Source of the DNA: Desulfuromonadaceae bacterium
GTDB taxonomy: Bacteria > Desulfobacterota > Desulfuromonadia > Geobacterales > Pseudopelobacteraceae
Assembly: GCA_028681335.1 (NCBI GenBank)
Contig: JAQUIT010000014.1
Coordinates: forward strand, 58,603 to 122,602
Length of the DNA: 64,000 bases
Reading direction: 5' to 3'
Within the stretch, counting starts at the first letter, position 1. Each line of letters begins with the position of its first letter. Made by a program: the position numbers and the translations under genes. The notes beneath the pieces were generated by a model. It did no database searches. It was not told the DNA's origin and saw only the letters and a program-made list of their open reading frames with translations. Positions 8,991 to 18,672 of this stretch are shown here, one piece after another.

Positions 8991-10061
8991 TCAGTTTCCT
9001 TCGCTCTGTGCTTTCAGCGCTTCCATCTGGTAATACGCTCTCAGCGCGTCGGTTATCTCGGCGATATCACCCGTCATAATCGAATCAAGGCGGTACAGCG
9101 TCAGGCCGATGCGGTGGTCTGTCATGCGCCCCTGCGGGAAATTGTACGTACGGATGCGCTCACTGCGATCTCCCGAGCCTACCTGCTGTTTGCGCTCTGC
9201 GGCAAGCTTGGAATCATGAGCCTGCTGGATCGTGTCGAGGATACGTGTTTTGAGTACCTTCATGGCTTTTGCACGGTTTTTTATCTGGCTGCGCTCTTCC
9301 TGGCAGGCAACAACCGTGCCGGTCGGGAGATGGGTGATGCGTACGGCTGAGTCGGTCGTGTTGACGTGCTGGCCGCCGGCACCTGAGGAGCGATAAACAT
9401 CGATCTTCAGGTCGTCGGGGCGGATGTCAATGTCAACATCCTCTGCCTCCGGCATGATTGCGACGGTGCAGGCGCTGGTGTGGATGCGCCCCTGGGCTTC
9501 GGTCTCCGGTACGCGCTGAACGCGATGGGTGCCGGATTCATACTTGAGCTTGGCAAAGACGCCTTCTCCTTCGACAGCGGCGATGACCTCTTTGAAGCCG
9601 CCCCGTTCCGACTCCGAGGAGGAGATGATGTCGACCTTCCAGCGGTTGGTGTCGGCATAGCGCGAATACATGCGGAAGAGGTCGCCTGCAAACAATGCCG
9701 ATTCATCTCCGCCGGTACCGGCACGGATCTCCAGAATAACGCTCTTGTCGTCATTGGGGTCCTTGGGGAGCAGCAACAGCTGGATATCGGCATCAAGCTG
9801 GTCCTTTTCAGCCTCCAGACTTTTCAGCTCATCTTCAGCCATCTCTTTCATGTCCGGGTCGGCCAGCAACTCCCGGTTGTCAGAAATCTCAGCCAGGACT
9901 CTCCGGTAACGGCGATAGGCCGCCACCAGTCCGCTCAGATCAGAATGCTCACGCGAAAGCTTGCGGAACTCCGGCTGGTTGGAAATAACAGCCGGGTCGG
10001 ACAGCATCGCTTCCAGTTCCTGGTAGCGACGTTCAAGTTCTTCGATCTTGTCCATCATCAT
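8991..10061 (-). CDS. prfA: Peptide chain release factor 1
   Basis: RF1 reads UAA and UAG and triggers peptide release. The GGQ motif is at residues 229-231 within [18 protein letters not shown], and the stop-codon tripeptide region reads [14 protein letters not shown]. The start is placed at the first of three consecutive ATG codons (10061); typical RF1 begins M-x-DKIEELE. A TTG 27 bp upstream also opens the frame but seems less likely. GGTGATGGA lies upstream as ribosome binding site. No prmC follows it, unlike in many bacteria. Confidence 0.95.
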   Translation of the reverse strand: MMMDKIEELERRYQELEAMLSDPAVISNQPEFRKLSREHSDLSGLVAAYRRYRRVLAEISDNRELLADPDMKEMAEDELKSLEAEKDQLDADIQLLLLPKDPNDDKSVILEIRAGTGGDESALFAGDLFRMYSRYADTNRWKVDIISSSESERGGFKEVIAAVEGEGVFAKLKYESGTHRVQRVPETEAQGRIHTSACTVAIMPEAEDVDIDIRPDDLKIDVYRSSGAGGQHVNTTDSAVRITHLPTGTVVACQEERSQIKNRAKAMKVLKTRILDTIQQAHDSKLAAERKQQVGSGDRSERIRTYNFPQGRMTDHRIGLTLYRLDSIMTGDIAEITDALRAYYQMEALKAQSEGN

Positions 10062-10104
10062 ACGTAGTAATCCATCACCACCGGGCAAGCGGCAGTGTCT
10101 CTAT

Positions 10105-10980
10105 TCAGATAATCTTGTTCAGCGGATACTCAATAATTCCCTCGGCTCCGAGTTTGAGCAGTTCAGGCACAACCTGACGCACCTCTTTTTCCGACAGGAT
10201 ACTCTCTATTGAAAGCCAGTCAGAGTTATACAGATGCGAAACCGTCGGGTTCTTGAGGCTGGGGAGTAGGTTGGTGATTGCATCAACCTTGTCTGACGGA
10301 GCATTCATCTTCAGGCCGACCATTCCCTCGGCTGCCAGTGATGATTTCAAAAGCGTTGCGATCTGATCAATTTTGGCGCGTTTCCAGGGGTCGGCCCAGG
10401 CAGATTTGCTGGCCAAAAGCACAGGTACGGACTCCATGAGTTCGCAGACGATACGCAGGCCGTTAGCTTTAATGGTTGAGCCGGTTTCTGTTACTTCGAC
10501 GATGGCGTCGCAGAGGCCGTCAACAACTTTAGCCTCGGTGGCACCCCATGAAAACTCGACTGTGACCGGTATATTGCGTTCGGCAAAATAGCGCTTGGTG
10601 AATTCAACCAGTTCAGTGGATATTGTCGCGCCGTGGAGGTCTTCCGGTTTTTGTACTTTTGAATCTGCGTTGACTACCAATACCCAGCGGGCCGGGCGCC
10701 GTGAAACCTTGGAATACACCATCTCGCAGACTTCGATCACATCCGCGTCGTTTTCGCGTACCCAATCGCGACCGGCGATACCGGCATCAATGGTCTGGCG
10801 TTCAACGTACCGGGCCATCTCTTGCGGGCGGATCAGCTTGCAGTTCATTTCTGTGTCATCGACCCCCGGGAAATAGCTGCGGGAAGAGATGCTGATCTGC
10901 CAACCGGCTTTTTTAAAGAGGCCGACGGTTGCGTCTTCGAGGCTCCCCTTAGGGATGCCGAAGTTTAGTATGTTTGACAT
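10105..10980 (-). CDS. hisG: ATP phosphoribosyltransferase, long form
   Basis: First step of histidine biosynthesis (ATP plus PRPP to phosphoribosyl-ATP). At 291 residues this is the long form, with a C-terminal ferredoxin-like regulatory domain (about 215-291, [20 protein letters not shown]) for histidine feedback, so no HisZ is needed. The catalytic part has [20 protein letters not shown] and the PRPP loop [17 protein letters not shown]. It lies 18 bp after hisI and 43 bp before prfA. Confidence 0.95.
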   Translation of the reverse strand: MSNILNFGIPKGSLEDATVGLFKKAGWQISISSRSYFPGVDDTEMNCKLIRPQEMARYVERQTIDAGIAGRDWVRENDADVIEVCEMVYSKVSRRPARWVLVVNADSKVQKPEDLHGATISTELVEFTKRYFAERNIPVTVEFSWGATEAKVVDGLCDAIVEVTETGSTIKANGLRIVCELMESVPVLLASKSAWADPWKRAKIDQIATLLKSSLAAEGMVGLKMNAPSDKVDAITNLLPSLKNPTVSHLYNSDWLSIESILSEKEVRQVVPELLKLGAEGIIEYPLNKII

Positions 10981-10998
10981 GAGTACACTCTCTCCGCG

Positions 10999-11379
10999 TT
11001 ACGCTTTTTTGTAAACTTCGTTTGGGTCGAATAGTGGTTTGGAATGTTCCACCCACTCACCGTTTTCCCATTTTACATAAAAACAGCTGCGATTGCCGGT
11101 GTGGCAGGCGGCCAGTCCGTTCTGCTTGACCTTGATGACAACCGTGTCGGCGTCACAGTCGGTCAGGACTTCCATGACTTCCTGGGTATTCCCGGACTCT
11201 TCGCCCTTCATCCAGTACTTGTTGCGGGTACGGCTGAAGAACCAGGTTTTGCCGTCCTTCAGGGTTAAATCAAGGGTTTTTTTATCCATGAAGGCGACCA
11301 TAAGGATTTCACCGTTCTGGTAGTCCTGGATGACTGCCGGGATCAGCCCGCCCATTTTGTCGAAGTCTATCTGAATCAC
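10999..11379 (-). CDS. hisI: Phosphoribosyl-AMP cyclohydrolase
   Basis: Third step of histidine biosynthesis; opens the adenine ring of PR-AMP. It is 126 residues, monofunctional, with no HisE domain. Characteristic motifs are VAFMDKKTLDLTL, TWFFSRTRNKYWMKGEESGN and the metal-binding DCDADTV and ACHTGNRSCFY. The start is GTG at 11379, preceded by GGGGGT at close spacing; an ATG reading would shorten the conserved N terminus. It begins just beyond the tRNA terminator, so a promoter probably lies at 11380-11410. Confidence 0.94.
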   Translation of the reverse strand: MIQIDFDKMGGLIPAVIQDYQNGEILMVAFMDKKTLDLTLKDGKTWFFSRTRNKYWMKGEESGNTQEVMEVLTDCDADTVVIKVKQNGLAACHTGNRSCFYVKWENGEWVEHSKPLFDPNEVYKKA

Positions 11380-11408
11380 GCGATACCCCCATGTAGTTGA
11401 TGTAAATA

Positions 11409-11440
11409 AAAAACGCCCTGAAAAATGTCAGGGCGTTTTT
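11409..11440 (-). terminator. Rho-independent terminator of the tRNA unit
   Basis: AAAACGCCCTGA and TCAGGGCGTTTTT form a 12-bp stem with a short loop, and the minus-strand copy ends in a T run. It lies 6 bases beyond the 3' end of the CAU tRNA and before hisI, so it closes the tRNA transcript. The symmetric A/T flanks would allow bidirectional action. Confidence 0.8.
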
Positions 11441-11445
11441 GAGAA

Positions 11446-11522
11446 TGGTGGCGGTGCAGAGATTTGAACTCCGGACCTAGCGAATATGAGTCGCTTGCTC
11501 TAGCCAACTGAGCTACACCGCC
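11446..11522 (-). tRNA. tRNA with CAU anticodon (elongator Met or lysidine Ile2)
   Basis: The 77-nt gene includes an encoded CCA. Acceptor stem GGCGGTG/CACCGCC, D arm TAGCTCAGTTGGCTAGAGC, anticodon arm GCGA-CTCATAT-TCGC with anticodon CAU, and T arm GGAGTTCAAATCTC are all present. CAU can be elongator tRNA-Met or the tRNA-Ile2 precursor whose C34 is changed to lysidine by TilS. The GCGACTCAT anticodon stem is like E. coli tRNA-Ile2, so identity is left open. It follows tRNA-fMet. Confidence 0.9.
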
Positions 11523-11531
11523 ATTTGAAAA

Positions 11532-11562
11532 CGCCCCTTAGGTTGGTAATACCGAAGGGGCG
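11532..11562 (-). terminator. Hairpin between the two tRNAs, possible weak terminator
   Basis: CGCCCCTT and AAGGGGCG form an 8-bp stem with a 15-nt loop, followed on the minus strand by TTTT. It may terminate the tRNA-fMet transcript partially or act as a processing spacer between the two tRNAs. The T run is short, so read-through is likely. Confidence 0.5.
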
Positions 11563-11571
11563 AAAGTATTT

Positions 11572-11648
<77 letters not shown>

Positions 11649-11662
11649 TCAAGTGGAATAAA

Positions 11663-11692
11663 CTTATAACAGGATGCGTTGCCGGTTGTCAA
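11663..11692 (-). promoter_or_regulatory. Sigma-70 promoter of the tRNA unit
   Basis: On the minus strand a consensus -35 TTGACA (11692-11687) is followed after 18 bp by TATAAG (11668-11663). The predicted start lies about 8 nt before tRNA-fMet, a usual distance for stable RNA. The preceding 11690-11723 region carries an AT-rich inverted repeat, CAATAAAAA/TTTTTATTG. Confidence 0.7.
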
Positions 11693-11742
11693 TAAAAACT
11701 TTCACCACGGTCTCTTTTTATTGAATAAGTGCCGGTCTGATG

Positions 11743-12525
11743 TCAATCTTTGTCCGGAATACAAATAGCGCCTTTGCCGAGTTTTCCAGCCAGCTCTTTT
11801 GCAGCCTCTGGGTCAAGCCGTTTTCCGACGCGAACACGATACCAGATACCCTTTTCCTTCAGATTGGACTCTACGATGTTGACATTATACCCTTTGGCAA
11901 CCAACTTGCTGCGTTGCGCCTCGGCTTCTGACCTGAGGCTATAGGAAGCAACCTGAACAGTCAGGCCTGCTGTATCCGATTTTTGTGCAGGTTTTGCTGT
12001 TGGTGGCGGGGTTGATTGCTTTTGGATGCCTTCAGTGTCCTGAGATGGAGAAGGTCTTGTCACGTTGGTTGGCATGGCTGCCTGGAGCGGCTGCTTTGCC
12101 GGTTTGCCATCACTGGAGTTTATGCCGCTGCCCATGATGTTGTTCTTCTGCCCGCTGGGAAGTGTCTTGTAAAAACTGAGTGGCGGATTGGGTGTCATTC
12201 CTGTTCCTGTAGACACCGCTGTTTGATTGGTCGAAGCGGCACCCTGTTGCTCTGCGGGGGGCGCAACAATCTTTTGTTGCTGTGGCTGTGCAGTAACCTG
12301 CTGCGGAGAACTTTCAAGACTCTGTTGAGCCATCGCCGCCTTGAACCCTTCTTTTGCTGAACGTTGGGACAGCATCCAGCCGCTGCCGAAGCCGATCCCG
12401 AGAGAAACCAAAGCGGTAAAGATGACAACGATCAGCATCCCTCCTGATGATTCCTTGCGGGGGCGCAGCTGTCCCCCCTGGAGAGAGCTGCAGGATTTTT
12501 TTGGTTCACTGTAATCAATGCGCAT
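11743..12525 (-). CDS. SPOR-domain membrane protein
   Basis: A 260-residue protein with a short cytoplasmic N terminus, one membrane segment (about residues 29-51, GGMLIVVIFTALVSLGIGF), a long Gln/Pro/Ser-rich periplasmic linker, and a C-terminal SPOR domain (about 187-260, GLTVQVASYSLRSEAEAQRS). SPOR domains bind denuded peptidoglycan at the division septum, as in FtsN. It follows argS by 10 bp and ftsB lies in the same run, which fits a division role. It is not clearly FtsN itself. Confidence 0.88.
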   Translation of the reverse strand: MRIDYSEPKKSCSSLQGGQLRPRKESSGGMLIVVIFTALVSLGIGFGSGWMLSQRSAKEGFKAAMAQQSLESSPQQVTAQPQQQKIVAPPAEQQGAASTNQTAVSTGTGMTPNPPLSFYKTLPSGQKNNIMGSGINSSDGKPAKQPLQAAMPTNVTRPSPSQDTEGIQKQSTPPPTAKPAQKSDTAGLTVQVASYSLRSEAEAQRSKLVAKGYNVNIVESNLKEKGIWYRVRVGKRLDPEAAKELAGKLGKGAICIPDKD

Positions 12526-12535
12526 GGTGCCTCCG

Positions 12536-14227
12536 CTACATCCGTTCCGGTGCCGATATGCCCAGGATGGAGAGGGCGTTTTTCAGTGTTTGGGCGGTCC
12601 GTTTCAGCAGGTAGAGCCGGGCAGCCGTTAGTTTCTGATCTTCATTGATAACCCGGTTCTTGTTGTAAAAACTGTGAAAGCAACTGGCCAGTTCACTCAA
12701 GTAATAGGTCAAACGATGTGGTTCGAAATGTACGGCGCAGTCATCGACTGTGTCGGGAAAAGCAGCCAGCAGTTTAATCATCTGCAGGTCTTCCGGGGTG
12801 GAGAGGCAGGTCAGATCGGTAGCAGCCGGTTTTTCCGGTACAAGGAAACCTTTTTCGGCGGCATTTTCAAAGATGCTGCAGATGCGGGCATGGGCGTACT
12901 GGACATAATAGACCGGGTTTTCGCTCGTCTGCTGTTTGGCCAGGTCAATGTCGAATACCAGTTGGGCGTCAGGTTTACGCATCAGAAAAAAGAAGCGGGT
13001 TGCATCGCGACCGACCTCATCAATCAGGTCGCGCAGCGTGACGTAGCTGCCGGCCCGTTTTGATATCTTGACCTCTTCGCCACCGCGCATGACGGTCACC
13101 ATCTGGTGCAGCACATACTCGGGCCAACCCTGTGGAATGCCGATATCAAGAGCCTGGAGCCCGGCGCGGACACGGGTAACGGTGCTGTGGTGGTCTGAAC
13201 CCTGCTCGTTGATCACTCGCGTAAAGCCGCGTTCCCATTTGGCCTGATGATAGGCAACATCCGGTACAAAATAGGTATAGCTGCCGTCGGCTTTGCGCAT
13301 GACCCGGTCTTTATCGTCTCCGTAGTCGGTTGAGCGGAGCCAGAGAGCGTTATCCTGTTCGTAGGCGTGGCCGTTTTCTATCAATTTCTTGACGACCGCA
13401 TCAACTCTGCCTTCGCTATAGAGCGCCGATTCGAGGGTGTAGACATCGAACCTTACGTCAAAGGCCTCAAGGTCAAGGTCCTGCTCGCGGCGCAGCCAGG
13501 CAACGGCAAAAGTGCGGATATCATCGAGGTTTTCGGGGTCGCCACAGGCTGTCGTGTGCTTGTCAGCGGCCTCGACGGTCTCGCGGGCCAGATAGGCCCG
13601 GGCAACATCCTTGATATACTCACCCTGATAGCCGCCCTCCGGCCAGCGCGGGTCATCCGGTTCAATTCCCATGCAGCGCAGCTGTACGGAAAGGCCAAGG
13701 TTGCTGATCTGTACGCCGGCGTCGTTGTAGTAGAATTCGCGGGTGACATCCCAGCCGGCGGCATCAAGTACGCGGCAGAGGGTGTCGCCGATTGCCGCAC
13801 CACGACCATGGCCGATGTGCAGCGGGCCGGTAGGGTTGGCGCTGACAAACTCAACCTGGACTTTTTTCTTGCCTCCGCTTGTCGTCCGGCCATAGTTGTC
13901 ACCCTGTAACTCGATGTCGAGAAGGGATTTTTGCCAGGCGTCTTGGGATACGAACAGGTTGATGAAGCCGGGGCCGGCTATTTCGGTTTTTGCCAACAAA
14001 CCGCCGCCGTCACCCAGATGTTTGATGATGATCTCGGCGACCTGGCGAGGTGCTTTGCGCTCTCCCTTAGCCAACTGCATGGCGACATTGCAGGAAAAGT
14101 CTCCATGGTCCGGATTGGCAGGGTGGCCGATGATAATAGATGGCAGGGGGAATGTTGTGAGTTCATGCGCCGCGTGAGCTTTGGTCAGTGCGGATTCGAG
14201 CAGGGGGGCTATTCTGTTTCGCATCAT
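12536..14227 (-). CDS. argS: Arginyl-tRNA synthetase
   Basis: Class I synthetase, 563 residues. It has an N-terminal additional domain, the HIGH motif in [11 protein letters not shown], the KMSKS-like [11 protein letters not shown] and a DALR anticodon-binding C terminus ([12 protein letters not shown] to the end). The start is one of two adjacent ATGs at 14227/14224. It lies 5 bp after the stop of the small cysteine protein with only a weak ribosome binding site, so translation may be coupled to that gene. Confidence 0.97.
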   Translation of the reverse strand: MMRNRIAPLLESALTKAHAAHELTTFPLPSIIIGHPANPDHGDFSCNVAMQLAKGERKAPRQVAEIIIKHLGDGGGLLAKTEIAGPGFINLFVSQDAWQKSLLDIELQGDNYGRTTSGGKKKVQVEFVSANPTGPLHIGHGRGAAIGDTLCRVLDAAGWDVTREFYYNDAGVQISNLGLSVQLRCMGIEPDDPRWPEGGYQGEYIKDVARAYLARETVEAADKHTTACGDPENLDDIRTFAVAWLRREQDLDLEAFDVRFDVYTLESALYSEGRVDAVVKKLIENGHAYEQDNALWLRSTDYGDDKDRVMRKADGSYTYFVPDVAYHQAKWERGFTRVINEQGSDHHSTVTRVRAGLQALDIGIPQGWPEYVLHQMVTVMRGGEEVKISKRAGSYVTLRDLIDEVGRDATRFFFLMRKPDAQLVFDIDLAKQQTSENPVYYVQYAHARICSIFENAAEKGFLVPEKPAATDLTCLSTPEDLQMIKLLAAFPDTVDDCAVHFEPHRLTYYLSELASCFHSFYNKNRVINEDQKLTAARLYLLKRTAQTLKNALSILGISAPERM

Positions 14228-14232
14228 TATGT

Positions 14233-14394
14233 TTACTGTTCTTTCTGGTCAGGTAGTTTATTTGTCTCTTCTTCAATATCCTTGATGCTGACATCCCTTG
14301 AAAAATCGGGACACCGGGAACCTCCGTCAGGGATGCAGAATTTTTTTGCGCAGTTTTCACGCCAGGCACATACGGCGCAGTTTTGTCGAGTCAT
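14233..14394 (-). CDS. Uncharacterised 53-residue five-cysteine protein
   Basis: A short frame between ftsB and argS encodes 53 residues. Five cysteines lie at 6, 9, 15, 20 and 28 ([11 protein letters not shown], then [19 protein letters not shown]), followed by an acidic/helical tail ([17 protein letters not shown]). The CxxC-x5-C-x4-C-x7-C pattern suggests a zinc or iron-sulfur site. Spacing supports a real gene: 11 bp after ftsB and 5 bp before argS, in one tight operon. I do not recognise a named family; similar short proteins may exist in Geobacter relatives (uncertain recollection). Confidence 0.72.
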   Translation of the reverse strand: MTRQNCAVCAWRENCAKKFCIPDGGSRCPDFSRDVSIKDIEEETNKLPDQKEQ

Positions 14395-14405
14395 GGTTAT
14401 CCGTC

Positions 14406-14705
14406 CTAAGGCTGCTTCTTTTCCTGGGGGAACTGGTAGATGACTTCGTTGCTACGCACCAGCCCGAAGTCTTTACGGGCGATGCTTTCGAGGTAGCGGC
14501 GGTCGGATTTGAGAGCTACTATTTCGCGTTTCAGCTTTTCATTGTCAGCCCTGCTGCTAGCCAGACGCTCTTCTATTTTGCTTTTATCCTGTCTGAGTTC
14601 AAAAATGCGCAGCAGCCCCTTATCACCGAAAACAGTGAAGAAGAGAATGAATGCCAGGCACGCTGCCGGAATGACATACATTTTTTTTTGAAGGGGCAGT
14701 TTCAA
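14406..14705 (-). CDS. ftsB: Septum formation initiator FtsB/DivIC family
   Basis: A 99-residue bitopic protein with one membrane segment (about residues 9-26, MYVIPAACLAFILFFTVFG), followed by a coiled coil (about 35-70, LRQDKSKIEERLASSRADNEKLKREI) and the conserved ARKDFGLVRSNEVIYQF end. FtsB bridges FtsL and FtsQ in the divisome. It starts 2 bp after uxs and is followed by the small Cys protein. Confidence 0.88.
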   Translation of the reverse strand: MKLPLQKKMYVIPAACLAFILFFTVFGDKGLLRIFELRQDKSKIEERLASSRADNEKLKREIVALKSDRRYLESIARKDFGLVRSNEVIYQFPQEKKQP

Positions 14706-14707
14706 TG

Positions 14708-15643
14708 TTACCCTTTCCTGATTCGCTCGGCAAAGTATGCCGAAGTCGATATGAGACCGTCATTCAGAGCGACCTTCGGATCCCAGTTCAGCTTTTCTCG
14801 GGCCAGCGAGATGTTTGGCTGGCGCTGCTTCGGGTCATCCTGCGGCAGTGGCTGGAAGATGATCTTTGATTTTGATCCTGTTATTGTAATGATTTTTTCA
14901 GCAAACTCAAGGATTGTATTCTCCACCGGGTTACCCAGATTTACCGGGCCGATGAAGTCGTCGCATTCCATCATGCGCACCATTCCGTCTACAAGGTCGG
15001 AGACGTAGCAGAATGAACGTGTCTGGGAGCCGCTGCCGTAAACAGTGATGTCTTCGTTTCTGAGCGCCTGCAGGATAAAGTTGGAAACAACACGGCCGTC
15101 ATTTTCGGCCATGCGCGGGCCGTAGGTGTTGAAAATGCGGATGATGCGGATATCCACGTTGTTCTGGCGGTGATAATCCATCATCAGAGTTTCAGCAACC
15201 CGCTTCCCCTCGTCATAACAGCTGCGGATGCCGATCGGGTTGACGTTGCCCCAGTAATCTTCAGTCTGCGGATGGATATGCGGGTCGCCGTAAACCTCGG
15301 ACGTTGACGCCTGCAGGATGCGCGCTTTCACCCGTTTGGCCAGGCCCAGCATGTTGATGGTCCCCATGACGCTGGTTTTGGTCGTCTTGACCGGGTTGTA
15401 CTGGTAGTGGATCGGTGAGGCGGGACAGGCCAGATTGTAGATACGGTCGACTTCCAGCAAAATCGGCTCGGTTATATCGTGCCGGACAAGCTCGAAACGG
15501 TGGCTGTCCATCAGGTGAATGATGTTGTCTTTACTGCCGGTGAAGAAATTGTCGAGGCAGATGACGTCATGTCCTTCGCCCAGCAACCGTTCGCAGAGAT
15601 GTGAGCCGACAAAGCCGGCGCCTCCTGTTACAAGTACTCTCAT
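14708..15643 (-). CDS. UDP-glucuronate decarboxylase (UDP-xylose synthase type)
   Basis: Extended SDR enzyme, 311 residues. It has the NAD-binding [16 protein letters not shown] at residue 6, the catalytic triad region [10 protein letters not shown] and [11 protein letters not shown] (YxxxK), and ARG-type substrate motifs. The CYDEGKR sequence is characteristic of UXS, which converts UDP-glucuronate to UDP-xylose. The gene directly abuts ugd, whose product supplies UDP-glucuronate. The product probably feeds LPS or exopolysaccharide. Confidence 0.9.
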   Translation of the reverse strand: MRVLVTGGAGFVGSHLCERLLGEGHDVICLDNFFTGSKDNIIHLMDSHRFELVRHDITEPILLEVDRIYNLACPASPIHYQYNPVKTTKTSVMGTINMLGLAKRVKARILQASTSEVYGDPHIHPQTEDYWGNVNPIGIRSCYDEGKRVAETLMMDYHRQNNVDIRIIRIFNTYGPRMAENDGRVVSNFILQALRNEDITVYGSGSQTRSFCYVSDLVDGMVRMMECDDFIGPVNLGNPVENTILEFAEKIITITGSKSKIIFQPLPQDDPKQRQPNISLAREKLNWDPKVALNDGLISTSAYFAERIRKG

Positions 15644-17002
15644 TTATATAACCTCTCCACGGATTCCGCCGCTGCAGCGGCCGAGCGGAATGTAGGTAAA
15701 ACCGCCCGCGGCCATGCGATCAGGTTTGTACAGGTTGCGTCCATCAACTATGTTAGGCGTTCTGAGGGCCGTCTTGATGCGGTCAAAGTCAGGGTTGCGG
15801 TATTCGCTCCAGTCGGTAATGACCGTCAGTGCGTCGGCGCCATCCAGTATTTCATACTGATTGGTGCTGTATTCGATCCGGTCGCCAAAGATTTTTCTGG
15901 CTTCCGTGATCGCCTCGGGGTCATGGGCGCGTACGGTTGCACCGGCAGCCAGCAGGCGCTCAATGATTGTTATTGCCGGAGCTGCGCGCATGTCGTCGGT
16001 GCGCGGTTTGAAGGAAAGTCCCCAGCAGGCGACAATGCGACCGGTGAGGGGTAGTTCTTCATCCGGGGAACCCAGCAGTTTTACCAGCTTGTCGCCAAGA
16101 ACCTCCTTCTGGAGCTCGTTTACCTCTTCAACCGCTTTCAGCAACAGGAAGTCGTAGTCGGATTCTTCGGCGGTTTTGATCAGGGCTTTGACATCCTTGG
16201 GGAAACAGGAACCGCCATAGCCTGGGCCGGGGAAAAGAAAATCGTAGCCGATGCGGGAGTCGGAGCCGATCCCCTCGCGTACTGCCTTCACATCAGCACC
16301 CATCCGTTCACAGAGTCCCGCAATCTGGTTCATAAAAGAGATGCGTGTTGCGAGCATGGCGTTAGCGGCGTATTTGGTCATTTCGGCGCTGCGGATATCC
16401 ATGACGATCATGCGGTTCTGCTTGCGCATGAAGGGGTCGTAGAGCTCTTTCATTATTTCGGCGGTGCGCACGTTGTCGCAGCCGATGACAACCCGGTCCG
16501 GTTTCATAAAGTCGTCGATCGCGGCCCCTTCCTTGAGGAATTCGGGGTTGGAGACGACATCGAACTCCAGGTCAACGGAGCGTTTAGACAATTCGTCCTG
16601 AACGGCGCTACGAACTTTGTCGGCGGTACCGACCGGGACGGTTGATTTGTCGACGATAATCTTGAAGCCGTTCATGGCGCGGCCGATATCCCTGGCGACG
16701 CCGAGGACATATTTGAGGTCTGCCGAGCCGTCTTCTCCGGGAGGTGTACCAACGGCGATGAAGCAGACCAGCGATGCCTTGACCGCCTCTTCCATATCGA
16801 CCGTGAAGGAGAGTCTCCCTTCTGCCTGATTGCGCAGGATCATCTCTTTGAGTCCCGGCTCATAGATCGGGATGATGCCCTGTTTAAGGTTGTCGATTCT
16901 TGTGTGGTCGATATCTACTGCGATAACACTGTTGCCGCTTTCGGCAAAACAGGCGGCTGCCACCAGACCAACATAACCGGCGCCAAAAATACATATTTTC
17001 AT
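15644..17002 (-). CDS. UDP-glucose 6-dehydrogenase
   Basis: Oxidises UDP-glucose to UDP-glucuronate with two NAD+. 452 residues. The N-terminal Rossmann domain begins [19 protein letters not shown]; the central catalytic Cys is in [17 protein letters not shown]; the C-terminal UDP-binding domain has [16 protein letters not shown]. Its stop codon is immediately followed by the uxs start. UDP-glucuronate is also the substrate for the 4-epimerase encoded at 32.1-33.1 kb. Confidence 0.95.
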   Translation of the reverse strand: MKICIFGAGYVGLVAAACFAESGNSVIAVDIDHTRIDNLKQGIIPIYEPGLKEMILRNQAEGRLSFTVDMEEAVKASLVCFIAVGTPPGEDGSADLKYVLGVARDIGRAMNGFKIIVDKSTVPVGTADKVRSAVQDELSKRSVDLEFDVVSNPEFLKEGAAIDDFMKPDRVVIGCDNVRTAEIMKELYDPFMRKQNRMIVMDIRSAEMTKYAANAMLATRISFMNQIAGLCERMGADVKAVREGIGSDSRIGYDFLFPGPGYGGSCFPKDVKALIKTAEESDYDFLLLKAVEEVNELQKEVLGDKLVKLLGSPDEELPLTGRIVACWGLSFKPRTDDMRAAPAITIIERLLAAGATVRAHDPEAITEARKIFGDRIEYSTNQYEILDGADALTVITDWSEYRNPDFDRIKTALRTPNIVDGRNLYKPDRMAAGGFTYIPLGRCSGGIRGEVI

Positions 17003-17080
17003 GATCTACTCCAAAGATTGATATAAAATCGGCGAATTATAGCACACTGCGTACCTGAAATTCCATGATTTCAAGCGTTG

Positions 17081-17920
17081 TTATGAATTGTTTTTTAGTC
17101 GTAGAGCTTCAGCATATGCTTCGCTGCGGGAAACTCCGGAAATTACCGCGGCCTGTTTTGCAATATCCTTGATTGAAAGCGTGCTGTCGGCCATCAGCCG
17201 CTGGAGCACGCTTTCCAGCGGCTCGGCCTCATCGGCTGCAGCCTCGCCCGGTGCGATCAAAATCACCACCTCGCCGCGCACGATACCTTGCGACACGGTT
17301 GCGACAACCTCCGACACACTACCGCGGATAAACTCTTCATACATCTTGGTAAGCTCCCGTGCGACTATTACCTGCCGTTCTCCCAGTACCTCACGTATAT
17401 CGTTCAGGGTGTCAATTAATCGATGGGGGGCTTCATACAGCACCAGTGTGCCGGGCAGCGCGTTTATTGCAGACAGAAACGTGCGGCGCTTCCCCTGGCG
17501 GGATGGGGGGAAACCGGCAAAGGTGAAGTTGTCGGTTGGCAGGCCGGATGCCGTAAGGGCTGTGATGGCCGCACAGGCTCCCGGAACCGGAACGACCGGG
17601 ATGTTTTCGGCAACGGCGTCGCGTACAAGTTGATAGCCTGGGTCTGACACACAGGGGGTGCCGGCATCCGATATCAGTGCTACCGATTTCCCCTGACGTA
17701 GCGCATTCAGGATGCGCTCTCCCTTGAGCTGCTGGTTATGGTCAAAATAGGAGGTGAGTGGCTTGGAGATGCCGAAGTGATTCAGCAGCTTGAGCGAGTG
17801 ACGGGTGTCTTCGGCAGCTATCAGGTCGACTTCTCCGAGGATGCGCACCGCCCGGTAGGTTATGTCCTCCAGATTGCCGATCGGGGTGGATATGATGTAG
17901 AGGGTCGCGGTTGCCATCAT
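17081..17920 (-). CDS. rsmI: 16S rRNA (cytidine1402-2'-O)-methyltransferase RsmI
   Basis: Tetrapyrrole-methylase-fold enzyme, 279 residues, that methylates C1402 in the ribosomal P site together with RsmH. Diagnostic motifs are TPIGNLEDITYRAVRIL, AAEDTRHSLKLLNHFGI, ALISDAGTPCVSDPGYQLV and FAGFPPSRQGKR. The start overlaps the stop of the upstream LysE gene; two adjacent ATGs (17920 and 17917) are possible. Confidence 0.95.
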   Translation of the reverse strand: MMATATLYIISTPIGNLEDITYRAVRILGEVDLIAAEDTRHSLKLLNHFGISKPLTSYFDHNQQLKGERILNALRQGKSVALISDAGTPCVSDPGYQLVRDAVAENIPVVPVPGACAAITALTASGLPTDNFTFAGFPPSRQGKRRTFLSAINALPGTLVLYEAPHRLIDTLNDIREVLGERQVIVARELTKMYEEFIRGSVSEVVATVSQGIVRGEVVILIAPGEAAADEAEPLESVLQRLMADSTLSIKDIAKQAAVISGVSRSEAYAEALRLKNNS

Positions 17921-18543
17921 CGCTGCGCCAGTGCAAGTTTTAGTGCCAACCCGGCAAATATTCCTGCTGCTGCACGATTAAGAACCTTCTGGGCAAAAGC
18001 GGATTTCCGGAAATGCTCTCCAAATACCCCCGCCAGAATGCTGATCGCACCGAAGATGATTATCGTTGCGATCATGAAAATAACTCCTAACAGCAGGAAT
18101 TGCGCAGAGAGATGTCCTTTGGACGGGTCGGCAAACTGTGGCAGAAAGGCGAGAAAAAATATCGACACCTTGGGATTGGTGATGTTCATGATGATGCCGC
18201 GCCGGTAAAGGGCGGCGGCACTCAGCCGGTCGGCTGCAGCCAGCGGGCCGGTTTCGGCTCCCGCCTTGAATGAGAGCACCGCCAGATACAGCAGGTAGCC
18301 GGCTCCGCTCAACTTGAGAACGGTGAAGGCGGTTGCTGAGGCTTTGAAGAGAGCGGCCAATCCCAGAGTGACCGCTGCTGTGTGAAACAGGAGCCCGCTG
18401 CAGAGTCCCAGTGTAACGAGTAGACCGGCCTTGCGTCCCTGCTGGGCTGCCTGGGTCATGACAAAGAGGTTGTCGGGACCGGGTGCGAGGGCCAGCAGGA
18501 TCGAAGTGGTAAAAAACATGAGCAGTATAGTGGTGTCAAACAT
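17917..18543 (-). CDS. LysE/RhtB-family amino acid exporter
   Basis: A 208-residue inner-membrane protein with about six hydrophobic segments and the LysE signature near the N terminus (LALAPGPDNLFVMTQAAQQGRKAGLL). The family exports amino acids such as lysine, homoserine or threonine; the substrate cannot be predicted from sequence. It overlaps rsmI by 4 bp. It is divergent from the RlmI-like gene with about 130 bp between. Confidence 0.88.
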   Translation of the reverse strand: MFDTTILLMFFTTSILLALAPGPDNLFVMTQAAQQGRKAGLLVTLGLCSGLLFHTAAVTLGLAALFKASATAFTVLKLSGAGYLLYLAVLSFKAGAETGPLAAADRLSAAALYRRGIIMNITNPKVSIFFLAFLPQFADPSKGHLSAQFLLLGVIFMIATIIIFGAISILAGVFGEHFRKSAFAQKVLNRAAAGIFAGLALKLALAQR

Positions 18544-18672
18544 GTGCGCCTTCTGCTGTTTGTGAAAGTATTTTTCGCCATAATGGTGTACAAGGGATTA
18601 CCATTGTCTGTCAAGTCTGACAGCGTAAATAATTCAAATCTTGCAGATAGTTGCGCGAGCAGAGGAACCGCT

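Noticed and set aside
13367..13909. 180-codon plus-strand frame opposite argS
   Set aside because: Shadow frame with no ribosome binding site or domain.
14163..14369. 68-codon minus-strand frame overlapping the small Cys protein
   Set aside because: It overlaps argS and lies in a different frame from the well-spaced 53-residue Cys protein, which fits the operon far better.
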